Origin: Amycolatopsis orientalis DSM 40040 = KCTC 9412
GTDB taxonomy: Bacteria; Actinomycetota; Actinomycetes; Mycobacteriales; Pseudonocardiaceae
NCBI RefSeq assembly: GCF_000478275.1
Contig: NZ_ASJB01000083.1
Location: forward strand, 434,001-498,000
Direction: 5' to 3'
DNA: 64,000 nucleotides
Below, piece by piece: positions 8,528-19,184 of this stretch. The notes under the pieces were generated by a model. That model was not told the origin of the DNA. It saw only the letters and a list, made by a program, of their open reading frames with translations, and did no database searches. Position 1 is the first letter of the stretch; each line of letters opens with the position of its first letter. The translations under genes and the position numbers were made by a program.

Positions 8528-9499
8528 ATGGTCCGCGTGACCACTCCCGGCGTCCGGCTGCTGCCGAACGCCATCACGGTGCTCGCTCTGTGCGCCGGTC
8601 TGTCGTCGGTGCAGTTCGCGCTGATCGACAACTATCCGATGGCGATCGCCTCGGTCGGGATCGCCGCGGTACTCGACAGCCTGGACGGCCGGATCGCGCG
8701 GCTGCTGGACGCGACGTCGAAAATGGGGCAGGAGCTCGACTCGCTGTCCGACGGCATCTCGTTCGGTGTCGCGCCCGCGCTGGTGCTGTACGTCTGGCAC
8801 GCCGAGGGCGAGCGGATCGGCTGGGTCGCGTCGCTGATCTTCGCCGTCTGCATGATCCTGCGGCTGGCGCGGTTCAACACGCTGATCGAGGACACCGAGC
8901 AGCCGCCGTACGCGGGTGAGTTCTTCGTCGGTGTGCCCGCGCCCGCCGGTGGTCTGCTGGCGATGCTGCCGCTGATCCTGGAGCTGCAGTTCGGGAAGGG
9001 CTGGTGGTCGCACCAGTACATGGTGTGGGTGTGGACGATCGCCGTGGCCGCGCTGCTGATCAGCCGGATCCCGACGCTTTCGCTGAAGACGGTGAAGGCG
9101 CCGCCGAAGGCCATCGCGCCGCTGCTGGTCGGGGTGGGCCTGCTGGCCGCCGCGATCATCCAGTTCCCGCTGGTGGCGCTGGCGATCGCGCTGATCCTGT
9201 ACCTGGCGCACATCCCGTACTCGGTGTACCGGTACCGCTGGCTCGCCAAGCATCCGGAAGCGTGGATGGCCCGGCCGAGGGAACGGCGGGCGATCCGGCG
9301 GAGCACGAGCCGTCGCCGTCTCGGCCTGCGCCCGCCCCTGCGGCGGGTGGTGGCCGGTGCCGCCCAGCGTGTCCGGCTGCAGCGGGGCGAACAGCACGTC
9401 GCGCGCGCCCCGCGCACCCTCAGCACCGAGAAGGACCGGGAAAACGGCCGCGGTCCGCGGCGCCGCTCTTGGCGGCGGATCGGCCTGCGGAAACGCTGA
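8528..9499 (+). CDS. pssA: CDP-diacylglycerol--serine O-phosphatidyltransferase
   Basis: 323 residues, ATG at 8528. An integral-membrane enzyme making phosphatidylserine from CDP-diacylglycerol and serine. The CDP-alcohol phosphotransferase signature is complete: DSLDGRIAR then DATSKMGQELDSLSD (residues about 55-80), with the metal-binding aspartates. At least six further hydrophobic segments follow. The C-terminal ~80 residues are very Arg-rich (ERRAIRRSTSRRRLGLR) and longer than in most family members; this tail is probably cytoplasmic. Directly follows psd. Confidence 0.95.
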   Translation: MVRVTTPGVRLLPNAITVLALCAGLSSVQFALIDNYPMAIASVGIAAVLDSLDGRIARLLDATSKMGQELDSLSDGISFGVAPALVLYVWHAEGERIGWVASLIFAVCMILRLARFNTLIEDTEQPPYAGEFFVGVPAPAGGLLAMLPLILELQFGKGWWSHQYMVWVWTIAVAALLISRIPTLSLKTVKAPPKAIAPLLVGVGLLAAAIIQFPLVALAIALILYLAHIPYSVYRYRWLAKHPEAWMARPRERRAIRRSTSRRRLGLRPPLRRVVAGAAQRVRLQRGEQHVARAPRTLSTEKDRENGRGPRRRSWRRIGLRKR

Positions 9500-9524
9500 T
9501 CGCGCGCCACTCCCAGCCCCCCGC

Positions 9525-9541
9525 CCGTCCCTGGGGGACGG
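9525..9541 (+). terminator. Short GC hairpin after pssA
   Basis: Arms CCGTCCC and GGGACGG with a 3-nt loop, 26 bp after the pssA stop. No T-tract, so at best a weak terminator. The 145-bp gap before the ATPase gene holds little else except the DnaA-box-like motifs. Confidence 0.4.
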
Positions 9542-9605
9542 CCCCGCGCCCAGCGTATCGGTGCTCTCCGACCGGAACTGGGAAACCGGGGCTCCGAGGT
9601 GAGAG

Positions 9606-9635
9606 TTGTCCACAATGGGTGAGGCCTGTGGATAG
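9606..9635. promoter_or_regulatory. Pair of DnaA-box-like motifs upstream of the AAA ATPase gene
   Basis: TTGTCCACA at 9606-9614 matches the actinobacterial DnaA-box consensus exactly. CTATCCACA lies on the other strand at 9627-9635, one base from TTATCCACA. The two face each other 12 bp apart, within 40 bp of the GTG start. The function, such as DnaA-dependent control of the ATPase gene, is inference. Confidence 0.5.
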
Positions 9636-9644
9636 GGTGGCGGG

Positions 9645-11924
9645 GTGAGCGCACCCCAGATCACGCTGACCGTCCGGCACACCCCGTCCGCCCTGGATTC
9701 CCGCCGCGGCGTCGTCCGGCTGCATCCCGAAGTCCTCGACGCGCTCGGCCTGATGGCCTGGGACGCCGTCCGCGTCACCGGGGCGCGGGTCAGCTCGGCG
9801 CTGGCCGCCCCGGCGGACGCCGGGGGCCTTCCCGGCGTGATCCTCCTCGACGACGTCACGATGTCGAACCTCGGCGTGACCGAGGGGTCGGAGGTGGTCG
9901 TCGCGCCTGCCGAGGTGTCGGCCGCGAAAACGGTCACCGTGGCGGGCTCGCGGATCGCCAGCGTGTCGCTCTCCCCGCACACCCTGCGGCTCGCCCTGAT
10001 CGGCAAGGTGCTGACCGTCGGCGACGCGGTTTCCCTGCTCCCGCAGGATCTCGCGCCCGCGCCGGGCTCCGACGTCTCCGCGGTCCGCGGCCAGCTTTCC
10101 CGCGCCATCGGCATGACGTGGACGAACGAGCTGCTCACCGTCACCGCGACCGAGCCGTCGGGCCCGGTCGCCGTCGGACCGTCCACTGTGGTCAGCTGGC
10201 GTGACGGCGCCCGCACCGGTGAGGCCGAGCCCGCCGCGGCACCGGCCCGTGCCGGGACGACGCTGGTGCGCAGCACGCCTGCCACCCCGCACGAGGATTT
10301 CATCGACGCCGAGATCGTCGAAGACGAGCAGATCGACGAAGAGGCCGAGGAGTCCGTGCCTCCCTTGTCCGATCTCGCCGGCTCCGAATCGGCCGCGCGC
10401 AAGCTCGCCGAGTGGTTCGACCTGGCGTTCCACCGCCCCGAACTGCTGGCCAAACTGGGGACGTCGGCGCATCTCGGGGTTCTGCTGTCCGGTCCGGAAG
10501 GCGTCGGCAAGGCGACCCTGGTCCGCGCCGTGGCGCAGGCCGAAAAGGTCCGCGTGGTGTCGCTCGCGGCGCCGAACATCGCCGTCCTCGAACCGAATGT
10601 CGCCGCCGCGCGGCTGCGTTCGGCGATCGAGCAGGCCACCCGCGACGAAGAGCCCACCGTCCTGCTGATCACCGACATCGACGCGCTGCTGCCCGCGTCC
10701 CAGCCGCCGCCGCTCGCCACGGTCGTCCTTGACGAACTGCGCAAAGCCTTGCGCAACAAGGGTTTTGCCGTCATCGCCAGTACGGGACGGGCCGAGTCCA
10801 CCGATCCGCGGCTGCGCGCCGCCGATCTGCTCGACCGCGAACTCGGCCTCCCGCTGCCGGACGCCAAGACCCGCACGGAACTCCTGCGTGTCCTGTTGCG
10901 CGACGCCCCGCTGGAGTCCGGGGTCGACGTCGGCCCGATCGCCGAGCGCACCCCCGGTTTCGTGGCCGCCGACCTCATCGCGCTCCGCCGTGACGCCGCC
11001 CTCCGGGCCGCGCTGCGGCAGCGTGACGCGGACGAACCCCGGATCTCCCAGCAGGATCTGCTCGACGCGCTGACCACCGTCCGCCCGATCTCGATGTCCA
11101 CTTCGGACACTCTCGCCACCGGCGGGCTCACCCTCGACGACGTCGGCAACATGACCGCCGTCAAGCAGTCGCTCACCGAAGCGGTGCTGTGGCCGCTGCG
11201 CTACCCGGACTCGTTCGCGCGCCTCGGCGTCGACCCGCCGCGCGGCGTGCTCCTGTACGGGCCGCCCGGCGGCGGCAAGACGTTCCTGGTCCGCGCGCTC
11301 GCCGGCACCGGCGCGCTGAACGTCTTCGCGGTCAAGGGCGCCGAACTGATGGACAAATGGGTCGGCGAGTCCGAGCGCGCGGTGCGGGAACTCTTCCGCC
11401 GCGCCGCCGAGGCCGCGCCGTCGCTGATCTTCCTCGACGAGATCGACGCGCTCGCCCCGCGCCGCGGCCAGTCCTCGGACTCCGGCGTGTCGGACCGCGT
11501 CGTCGCCGCCCTGCTGACCGAATTGGACGGTGTCGAGCCGATGCGCGAGGTCGTCGTCCTCGGCGCGACGAACCGGCCGGAACTGGTCGACCCCGCCCTC
11601 CTGCGACCGGGACGGCTGGAGCGCCGCGTCTACGTCCCGCCGCCGGACGCGCACGCGCGTGAGGCGATCCTGGCCGCCAGCGCCAAGAACACGCCACTGG
11701 CGTCCGATGTGGACCTCGCGGCGTATGCGGCCACTTTGGACGGTTACTCGGCGGCGGACTGCGCGGCACTGATCCGGGAGGCCGCGCTGACCGCGATGCG
11801 GGAGTCCCTGGAGGCCAAGGAGGTCACCGCCGGGCATCTGGCGAAGGCGGCCGAGGCTGTGCGTCCCTCGCTCGACCCGGCCCAGCTCGCGGCCTTGGAG
11901 GCCTACGCGCAAGCCCAGGCGTAA
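9645..11924 (+). CDS. CDC48/p97-like AAA ATPase with two ATPase domains (Rv0435c-type)
   Basis: 759 residues, GTG at 9645 (V-SAPQITLTVRHTP). An N-terminal CDC48-type double-psi barrel region (about 1-180) and an acidic linker precede two AAA modules. D1 has Walker A GPEGVGKA (about 283-290, Ala replacing Thr/Ser) and Walker B LLITDIDAL without the usual DE, so D1 is probably ATPase-dead. D2 has canonical GPPGGGKT (about 539-546), LIFLDEIDAL and ATNRPELVDPALLRPGRLERR. It is expected to unfold or remodel protein complexes in the cytoplasm. The same psd-pssA-ATPase order occurs in M. tuberculosis (Rv0437c-Rv0435c). Substrates are unknown. Confidence 0.92.
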   Translation: MSAPQITLTVRHTPSALDSRRGVVRLHPEVLDALGLMAWDAVRVTGARVSSALAAPADAGGLPGVILLDDVTMSNLGVTEGSEVVVAPAEVSAAKTVTVAGSRIASVSLSPHTLRLALIGKVLTVGDAVSLLPQDLAPAPGSDVSAVRGQLSRAIGMTWTNELLTVTATEPSGPVAVGPSTVVSWRDGARTGEAEPAAAPARAGTTLVRSTPATPHEDFIDAEIVEDEQIDEEAEESVPPLSDLAGSESAARKLAEWFDLAFHRPELLAKLGTSAHLGVLLSGPEGVGKATLVRAVAQAEKVRVVSLAAPNIAVLEPNVAAARLRSAIEQATRDEEPTVLLITDIDALLPASQPPPLATVVLDELRKALRNKGFAVIASTGRAESTDPRLRAADLLDRELGLPLPDAKTRTELLRVLLRDAPLESGVDVGPIAERTPGFVAADLIALRRDAALRAALRQRDADEPRISQQDLLDALTTVRPISMSTSDTLATGGLTLDDVGNMTAVKQSLTEAVLWPLRYPDSFARLGVDPPRGVLLYGPPGGGKTFLVRALAGTGALNVFAVKGAELMDKWVGESERAVRELFRRAAEAAPSLIFLDEIDALAPRRGQSSDSGVSDRVVAALLTELDGVEPMREVVVLGATNRPELVDPALLRPGRLERRVYVPPPDAHAREAILAASAKNTPLASDVDLAAYAATLDGYSAADCAALIREAALTAMRESLEAKEVTAGHLAKAAEAVRPSLDPAQLAALEAYAQAQA

Positions 11925-11930
11925 GTACGT

Positions 11931-11973
11931 GAAGGCCCCCTTCACCGCGCCTGACGCGGTGAAGGGGGCCTTC
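11931..11973. terminator. Family D-like palindrome; bidirectional terminator between convergent genes
   Basis: Perfect 19-bp arms starting GAAGGCCCCCTTCACCGCG around a 5-nt loop, 6 bp after the ATPase stop and 8 bp before the convergent gene's stop. The flanking bases AGTACG/CGTACT extend the stem further with one mismatch. Resembles the family D elements at 13737, 32814 and 49361. Confidence 0.85.
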
Positions 11974-11981
11974 GCGTACTG

Positions 11982-12629
11982 CTAGGAGCCGGTTTTGTCG
12001 TTGACCTTGTAGTCCTTGGTGACGATGACGATCACACCGGGGGCCGCGTTCTGGATCTCCGCGAACCTCGGCAGGGCTTGGAAACCGAATTCCAGTGCCA
12101 ACGCCTTCGCGGCCGCTTCCTCGTCGGTGCCCGGCCGGTAGTAGGCCGCCGTCGAGGGAAGCTTGCCCTGGTAGCCGTGGACGTCGGTGACGTTCCAGCC
12201 GGAGGCGCGGAAGTCCTTCGCGGCCTGCTCGCCCAGCCCCTGGATCGTGCTGTTGTTGTAGACGCGCACGGTCACCCACTTGTGGGAGGCCTGCTGGTCA
12301 CCGCCGGGCTGACCCGGCCCTGGCTGCCCAGGCCCCGGCTGACCGGTCTGTCCCGGCTGTCCCGGCGGCGCCGAACTCGCGGGCGGGCTCGACGGCGGTG
12401 CCGACGAGGCGGGCGGCGTGCTGGCCGGCGGCGAACCCGGCGCGGGGGACGACGGCGAGACGCCGCCGTCCGAGGTCGTCGGCGTGGTCCCCGGCGGGGT
12501 GGCGGTGTCCGAATCGCCGCCCCCGGTGGCCAGGGTGATCCCGCCGATCACGGCGGCGATCACGGCGACACCGACCAAGGCCAGTCCGGCGGCCTTCATC
12601 GGCCGGGACAGGCCCGAAAACAGACTCAT
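11982..12629 (-). CDS. LytR C-terminal domain membrane protein (VirR/Rv0431-like)
   Basis: 215 residues, ATG at 12629 overlapping the preceding stop (ATGA). Topology: short cytoplasmic N-terminus, one membrane span (AAGLALVGVAVIAAVIGGITL, about 14-34), a long Pro/Ser/Gly linker with GQPGPGQPGPGQPGG repeats, then a LytR_C domain (VTVRVYNNSTIQGLGEQAAKDF to the end) outside the membrane. It follows a DUF3263 gene near def, the order found in M. tuberculosis Rv0429c-Rv0431; Rv0431 (VirR) controls envelope integrity and vesicle release. A homologous envelope role is inferred. Confidence 0.87.
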   Translation of the reverse strand: MSLFSGLSRPMKAAGLALVGVAVIAAVIGGITLATGGGDSDTATPPGTTPTTSDGGVSPSSPAPGSPPASTPPASSAPPSSPPASSAPPGQPGQTGQPGPGQPGPGQPGGDQQASHKWVTVRVYNNSTIQGLGEQAAKDFRASGWNVTDVHGYQGKLPSTAAYYRPGTDEEAAAKALALEFGFQALPRFAEIQNAAPGVIVIVTKDYKVNDKTGS

Positions 12630-12937
12630 GAGAGATCGATCCCCAGTCGCCGGGCCGCGCGGTTGCGCTGCCGGGCCGCTCGCGTCTTTCGCAGGCGCTT
12701 CACCAGCATCGGATCGGCCTGCATGGCTTCGGTCTTCTCGAGCAGCCGGTTCAGCAATTGGTAGTAGCGAGTCGACGACATCGAGAAGCGTTCGCGGATG
12801 GCCTGTTCCTTCGCGCCGGCGTACTTCCACCACTGACGTTCGAAAGCGAGCATGTCGAGCTCGCGCTCGCTGAGGCCGTTCACGGTCTCCGACGGGGACG
12901 GCTGGTCGGGCTCGGCCATCGACTCCGCGGCGTCCAT
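12626..12937 (-). CDS. DUF3263 family protein (Rv0430-like)
   Basis: 103 residues from the ATG at 12937 (MDAAESMAEPDQPSP) with GAGGAG just upstream; an ATG at 13006 without a ribosome site would add 23. The domain (LSERELDMLAFERQWWKYAGAKEQAIRERF) continues into MSSTRYYQLLNRLLE, which looks like a helix-turn-helix, followed by a very basic C-terminus. This suggests nucleic-acid binding, but no function is proven. It overlaps the LytR_C gene by 4 nt and is divergent from def. Confidence 0.86.
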   Translation of the reverse strand: MDAAESMAEPDQPSPSETVNGLSERELDMLAFERQWWKYAGAKEQAIRERFSMSSTRYYQLLNRLLEKTEAMQADPMLVKRLRKTRAARQRNRAARRLGIDLS

Positions 12938-13095
12938 CCGACTCCTCGCAATCAGGTCAGTGCTCGGCGGGCGTGAAACCACAGGCTTGTCATTCCGCGG
13001 CGCCATTAGACCACGGATCCAGCGCCCGGCCTCGGTATCGGCGTCGGCGCGTCATGGGTAAGGGTGTACCAGAAGGGTCCGACTAAACTGCGCGG

Positions 13096-13668
13096 GTGAC
13101 CGTCCATCCCATCGTGATCGCCGGCGAGCCCGTGCTGCACAACCCGACTCGGGAGATCACCGAGTTCGACGACAAGCTGCGCACCCTCATCGACGACATG
13201 TTCGAGACCATGTACGCCGCCGAAGGGGTCGGCCTCGCGGCCAACCAGATCGGCCTCGACCTGCGGGTGTTCGTCTACGACTGCCCCGACGACGAGGGCA
13301 CGCGCCACAAGGGCGTCGTGGTGAACCCGAAGCTCGAGACGTCGGAGATCCCGGAGACGATGCCGGATCCGGACGACGACTGGGAGGGGTGTCTCTCCGC
13401 CCCCGGCGAGTCGTACCCGACCGGCCGCGCGTCGTGGGCGAAGGTGACCGGCTTCGACGGCGACGGTAATCCGATCGAGGTGGAGGGCACCGGCTACTTC
13501 GCGCGCTGCCTGCAGCACGAGACCGATCACCTGGACGGCTTCATCTACCTCGACCGGCTGGTCGGTCGCCACGCGCGGGCGGCGAAGAAGATGCTCAAGT
13601 CGAACAAGTGGGGTGTGCCGGGCAACTCGTGGCTTCCCGAGGCGGGCTCCGAACCGGCCGACGACTGA
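13096..13668 (+). CDS. def: Peptide deformylase
   Basis: 190 residues, GTG at 13096 ([17 protein letters not shown]). Removes the N-formyl group from nascent proteins; a metal-dependent cytoplasmic enzyme. All three motifs are present: [10 protein letters not shown] (about 47-56), EGCLSAPGE with the metal cysteine, and QHETDHLDG with the HExxH histidines and glutamate. The C-terminal extension is typical of actinobacterial enzymes. Divergent from the DUF3263/VirR-like operon, with about 158 bp between starts. Confidence 0.97.
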   Translation: MTVHPIVIAGEPVLHNPTREITEFDDKLRTLIDDMFETMYAAEGVGLAANQIGLDLRVFVYDCPDDEGTRHKGVVVNPKLETSEIPETMPDPDDDWEGCLSAPGESYPTGRASWAKVTGFDGDGNPIEVEGTGYFARCLQHETDHLDGFIYLDRLVGRHARAAKKMLKSNKWGVPGNSWLPEAGSEPADD

Positions 13669-13696
13669 CCGACGCCTCACCCGGGGCGCCTGACTT

Positions 13697-13718
13697 CGCA
13701 ATTAGTCGACTAATTGCG
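13697..13718. repeat. Perfect 22-bp palindrome after def
   Basis: Core AATTAGTCGACTAATT flanked by CGC/GCG; no loop. It is AT-rich for this genome and lies 29 bp after the def stop. It could be a protein-binding site; as an RNA hairpin its centre would be too tight. No second copy was seen in the window. Confidence 0.6.
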
Positions 13719-13724
13719 CGGTCG

Positions 13725-13821
13725 TCACCCGGGGCTGAAGGGCGCTTTCCCCGCATGCGATGCGGGGAAAGCGCCCTTCGCTGCGTGAGATGAGAGGAAG
13801 GGGCCCTTCAGCCCCGGGTGA
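13725..13821. repeat. Composite family D palindrome: nested hairpins between convergent def and glucoamylase
   Basis: Outer arms (19 bp, TCACCCGGGGCTGAAGGGC and complement) lie at 13725-13743 and 13803-13821. Inner arms of 20 bp lie at 13737-13756 and 13760-13779 around GCG. Inner and outer arms overlap by 7 nt, so the two stems compete. The inner 43-bp sequence recurs almost exactly at 32814-32856. A terminator role between the convergent genes is likely; no T-tract. Confidence 0.85.
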
Positions 13822-13833
13822 GACCGGCGGGGG

Positions 13834-16008
13834 TCAGCAGCCCAGGAAGTGGCAGCGCACGACGCGCGGCTGCTCGATCACCTTCCCGGCCTGCACCGCC
13901 CATGCGAGCCGGAGGTACTGGGCGTGCGTCCAGGCCAGCGGCGTCGCGGAAGCCGTCGGAGTACCGGCGGGGAAGCCCGTCTGCCCCGAAGGCGCGTTCT
14001 CGTCCCACACCTGTTCCGGCATGGTGTCCCCCGAACTGCTGACACGACCGAGGTCGCGAAGGCGCTTCGCAGCCGTACCCCGATCACCCGCCGCGAGGTC
14101 GTATTCGCCGCGTTCACCCGCGAGCAACGGCCACAGTCGCCCGAACGTGGTTCGGCTTTCGGCCGGGAACGTGTAGTCCCACGGCGAACCGTCGGCCTTC
14201 TCGCCGTAGCCGTCCTTCGTGTAGCGGTGCCAGAACTGACCCGTCGGCGTGGTGTACGCGATGTCGGCGTCGGTGACCTTGATGCTGTTCCGGATCACCG
14301 GGTCGTCGGCCCGGTAGATGCCCAGCCTCACCAGTTCGAGGAAACCGGCGTCGGTCACGGCACGCTGGTCCATGGTCACACTGGAATTGCCCAGGTTGTA
14401 CTTCGTGCCGTTGTCCGCGTTGCCGTCCTTGGTCAGCCGGACGAAGTACGGATCCTTCGACAGCGGACCGTTCGTGGTCACCGTCCACCGGGCGAGCTTC
14501 GCCTTGAACGCGTCGGCGGTGTCGAGGTAGCGCTTCGCGTCGGCGGCGGCGCCGTTGGCCTTGGCGAGGTCGGCCGCGCAGACCAGTCCGGCGATCACCG
14601 CGGCGATCGTCGAAGGCGAGTAACCGTCCTGCTCTTCCCAGCGCTCCTGCTGGCTGTACGGCGACGCGTGCCCGTTGTCCGCCTTGTAGGACAACAGGAA
14701 TTCCGCCGCCTTGCGCACACCTCGCCACGTCTTCGCGTCGGTGCGGCCGAGTTGCTGGGCGAGCACGATCGGCAGCGCGGTCTCGTCGAGCTGGATGGAC
14801 GTCCAGTACGGCGTACCGTCGACGTGGCTGTTCTGCGGCAGATGGCCGTCCGGCAGCTGCTGCGTGCCGAACAGGTAGTCGACCGAGCGGTTCGCGGCGT
14901 CCCGGTCGCCGGCGGCGAGCAGGCCGGTCGCGATCTGGTAGAGGTCGCGCGGCCAGACCAGGTGATACGTGCCCGACGGCGACCACTCCGGGTCATTGTT
15001 GCCGAACCGCCACGGCATGCTCGGCGACGCGATGAACGCCCCCTGGTGGAGCTTGTCCTCGCTCGCCGCGAGCATGAGCACGGACGCCTTGTAGAGATCG
15101 CGTTCCTGTTTCGTCTTCAGCGACGACGGCACGTCCTTCACCCGGCGGAGGTACTGCTTCCAGCCGGCGTCGTACGCACGGGCGGCATCGGCGAATCCGC
15201 GCCGCTGTGAGGCTTTCGCGGTACCGAGAGCGTCTTCGCCCTTCGCGCCCATACCGAGCGAAAGGGTGAAACGCCGCGAACGGACACCGTCGGCGGACGT
15301 CTGCCCGGTGAGCAGCACGTTGCCCTTGGCCGCGGCGGCGTAATCCTTGAGCGTGAAGGACTTCGTCAGCTGGGTGATGCCGTCGGAGGAACCCGCGTAG
15401 CCCACGGAAGCGCGTGAGAACGCCGGTTCCGCGGTCAGCGCGGCCGCCGTCTTCGCGTCGGACGCGACCGCGTTCACCCCGTCGGTACGCGCGGAGTCGT
15501 CGGATCCCTCGTTGGTGAGATCGGGGTCCGCGACCGCGTACACCTGGTACGGACGGCCGGTCAGCGAGACGAAGTCGACGTCGATCAGCACGCTCGCGCG
15601 CGCCGGGTCGGTGACGTAGGTCTTGCGGAGCTTCCAGCGGCGCTGGTCGTCGGTGATGGTCTGCTCATACGTCAGGCCGTCGGCGCCGGTACGCCGCACC
15701 TGCTGCGCCTTGGCCGACGAATCGACGGTGGCGAAGCTCTTCCCGTCGGTGACGACGAGGTCGAGCGCGCGGACGCTCGGCGTGGACAGGTCCGGGTAGT
15801 AGACCTCCGACATCCGGCCACCCTGCAGGGTGAACCAGACGTTGCTCGCCCGATCGCGGGCGGTGCCGAAGCCGGTCTTGTTCGCCGGGAGCCAGCTCGG
15901 ATGGGCACCGGGCGCGCCGGGCGCCTCACCGCCCTGTGCCGCCGCCACCGCCGGGACCAGCCCGGCGATCAGCACGCCTGCCAGCGCCGGGAGCATGAGT
16001 TTTCGCAT
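13834..16008 (-). CDS. Secreted GH15 glucoamylase / glucodextranase-type enzyme
   Basis: 724 residues, ATG at 16008 (MRKLMLPALAGVLIAGLVPAV). A Sec signal peptide ends at AAA, so it is secreted. An N-terminal beta-sandwich of the glucodextranase type (about 35-290) is followed by the (alpha/alpha)6 GH15 domain. The general acid lies in ERWEEQDGYSPSTIAA near residue 460 and the general base in DTMPEQVWDEN near 665; VWPRDLYQ is also typical. It releases glucose from the non-reducing ends of alpha-glucans. An in-frame extension to 16083 would run through a palindrome and is rejected. It is transcribed alone. Confidence 0.92.
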   Translation of the reverse strand: MRKLMLPALAGVLIAGLVPAVAAAQGGEAPGAPGAHPSWLPANKTGFGTARDRASNVWFTLQGGRMSEVYYPDLSTPSVRALDLVVTDGKSFATVDSSAKAQQVRRTGADGLTYEQTITDDQRRWKLRKTYVTDPARASVLIDVDFVSLTGRPYQVYAVADPDLTNEGSDDSARTDGVNAVASDAKTAAALTAEPAFSRASVGYAGSSDGITQLTKSFTLKDYAAAAKGNVLLTGQTSADGVRSRRFTLSLGMGAKGEDALGTAKASQRRGFADAARAYDAGWKQYLRRVKDVPSSLKTKQERDLYKASVLMLAASEDKLHQGAFIASPSMPWRFGNNDPEWSPSGTYHLVWPRDLYQIATGLLAAGDRDAANRSVDYLFGTQQLPDGHLPQNSHVDGTPYWTSIQLDETALPIVLAQQLGRTDAKTWRGVRKAAEFLLSYKADNGHASPYSQQERWEEQDGYSPSTIAAVIAGLVCAADLAKANGAAADAKRYLDTADAFKAKLARWTVTTNGPLSKDPYFVRLTKDGNADNGTKYNLGNSSVTMDQRAVTDAGFLELVRLGIYRADDPVIRNSIKVTDADIAYTTPTGQFWHRYTKDGYGEKADGSPWDYTFPAESRTTFGRLWPLLAGERGEYDLAAGDRGTAAKRLRDLGRVSSSGDTMPEQVWDENAPSGQTGFPAGTPTASATPLAWTHAQYLRLAWAVQAGKVIEQPRVVRCHFLGC

Positions 16009-16120
16009 ATCAACCCCAGACTTCTGTAACGGTGCAGAACCTCCGGGATTCTGTCGTGAATCCCGTGCGAGCACATGCTCCAAACCGGTGAACCGATAAC
16101 GCTGTCGACTTGTCGATCAC

Positions 16121-16182
16121 GCATGCAGAGGACTGGTTGCGGTAGATGCATGCGCATGTACCGCAACCAGTCCTCTACATGC
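16121..16182. repeat. Family C-like palindrome upstream of the glucoamylase gene
   Basis: Arms at 16121-16144 and 16159-16182 (24 nt, one mismatch) contain AGAGGACTGGTTGCGGTA and its complement. The 14-nt loop GATGCATGCGCATG is itself palindromic. Core motifs AGAGGAC and GCGGTA are shared with the elements at 36413, 46291 and 53614. It lies between the divergent glucoamylase and thiC genes, so here it is not at a gene 3' end. Confidence 0.8.
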
Positions 16183-16263
16183 GGCTTCTCCAGTGACCGT
16201 CGCCGGGGAGGGTTGATTGTCCGAGGCCCGGCGTGGCATGGTCGGGGCACAACCAAACAACCG

Positions 16264-16370
16264 CGGGAGCTCGCGCCATGGCGGGCTGAGAGGGCGGCTG
16301 GAGTCTTTTTTCTGGAAGACCCGGCGCCGCCGACCGCATGAACCTGACCGGGTAATGCCGGCGTAGGGAG
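16264..16370 (+). promoter_or_regulatory. TPP riboswitch controlling thiC-thiD
   Basis: Thi-box landmarks occur in order: GGGAGC, GGCTGAGAGGG (16284-16294), a variable arm, GACCGCATGAACCTGACCGGG, then GTAATGCCGGCGTAGGGAG. The aptamer's 3' end contains the GGGAG ribosome site of thiC, 9 bp before its TTG start, so thiamine pyrophosphate binding should hide the site and block translation. Confidence 0.95.
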
Positions 16371-16373
16371 TGA

Positions 16374-18841
<2,468 letters not shown>

Positions 18842-18873
18842 CTCGCGCACCTGCGTGCCTCGTGTCCCTTTAG

Positions 18874-19089
18874 GATGTCGACCGCATTGGCATCACCACT
18901 TACGGCTACTGGCAGCTCTGGGGGCCGCGTGGCTGGGGCTCGACGGAGAACGTCCATCACAGGTTCAACGACTCCGTTTACCGAACCCAGCCGGGAACGG
19001 TGACGTACACCGGTGACCTGTGGTGCGCGCGGTTCGTCAAGTCCAATGGCGGTGTCCTGACCGAGGGATGCGTGACGGCTCACCCGTAG
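18874..19089 (+). pseudogene. Open frame resembling the C-terminus of a small secreted protein, no start codon
   Basis: A 71-codon frame opens after a TAG at 18871 and ends at TAG 19087. It has no ATG, GTG or TTG before its conserved-looking body ([20 protein letters not shown], then [20 protein letters not shown], and a two-cysteine tail WCARF...EGCVTA). Its aromatic/Gly-rich composition and paired cysteines suggest a mature exported peptide whose signal sequence is missing. The family was not identified. Lying between two thiD copies, it may be the remnant of a gene truncated during the duplication or rearrangement. An ATT start is an alternative. Confidence 0.4.
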
Positions 19090-19117
19090 TAGCGGTGGCC
19101 GCACGGGTCCAGGTGGC

Positions 19118-19163
19118 CTCGTGAGTGGTAATGACGGTTAGAACCGTCATTACCACTCACGAG
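19118..19163. repeat. Family A palindrome, 22 bp before thiD copy 2
   Basis: Perfect 22-bp arms containing GTGAGTGGTAATGACGGTT and complement around AG. The same 46-bp element, in reverse orientation (loop CT), lies at 26103-26148; variants are at 39547 and 62508. No T-tract. It ends 21 bp before the thiD2 ATG, so thiD2 must be transcribed either through this hairpin or from the 21 bp after it. Confidence 0.9.
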
Positions 19164-19184
19164 ACCCAATGTGAAAATGACCCC

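Noticed and set aside
7634-11176. 1180-codon minus-strand open frame
   Set aside because: It is antisense to psd, pssA and the AAA ATPase, which have clear family motifs. Its translation is low-complexity Arg/Ser/Ala as expected for a shadow frame in GC-rich DNA.
9420-11945. 841-codon minus-strand open frame
   Set aside because: Antisense to the AAA ATPase; composition is shadow-like (Gly/Arg/Asp) with no domain.
13849-15210. 453-codon plus-strand open frame
   Set aside because: Antisense to the glucoamylase gene, whose active-site motifs are unambiguous.
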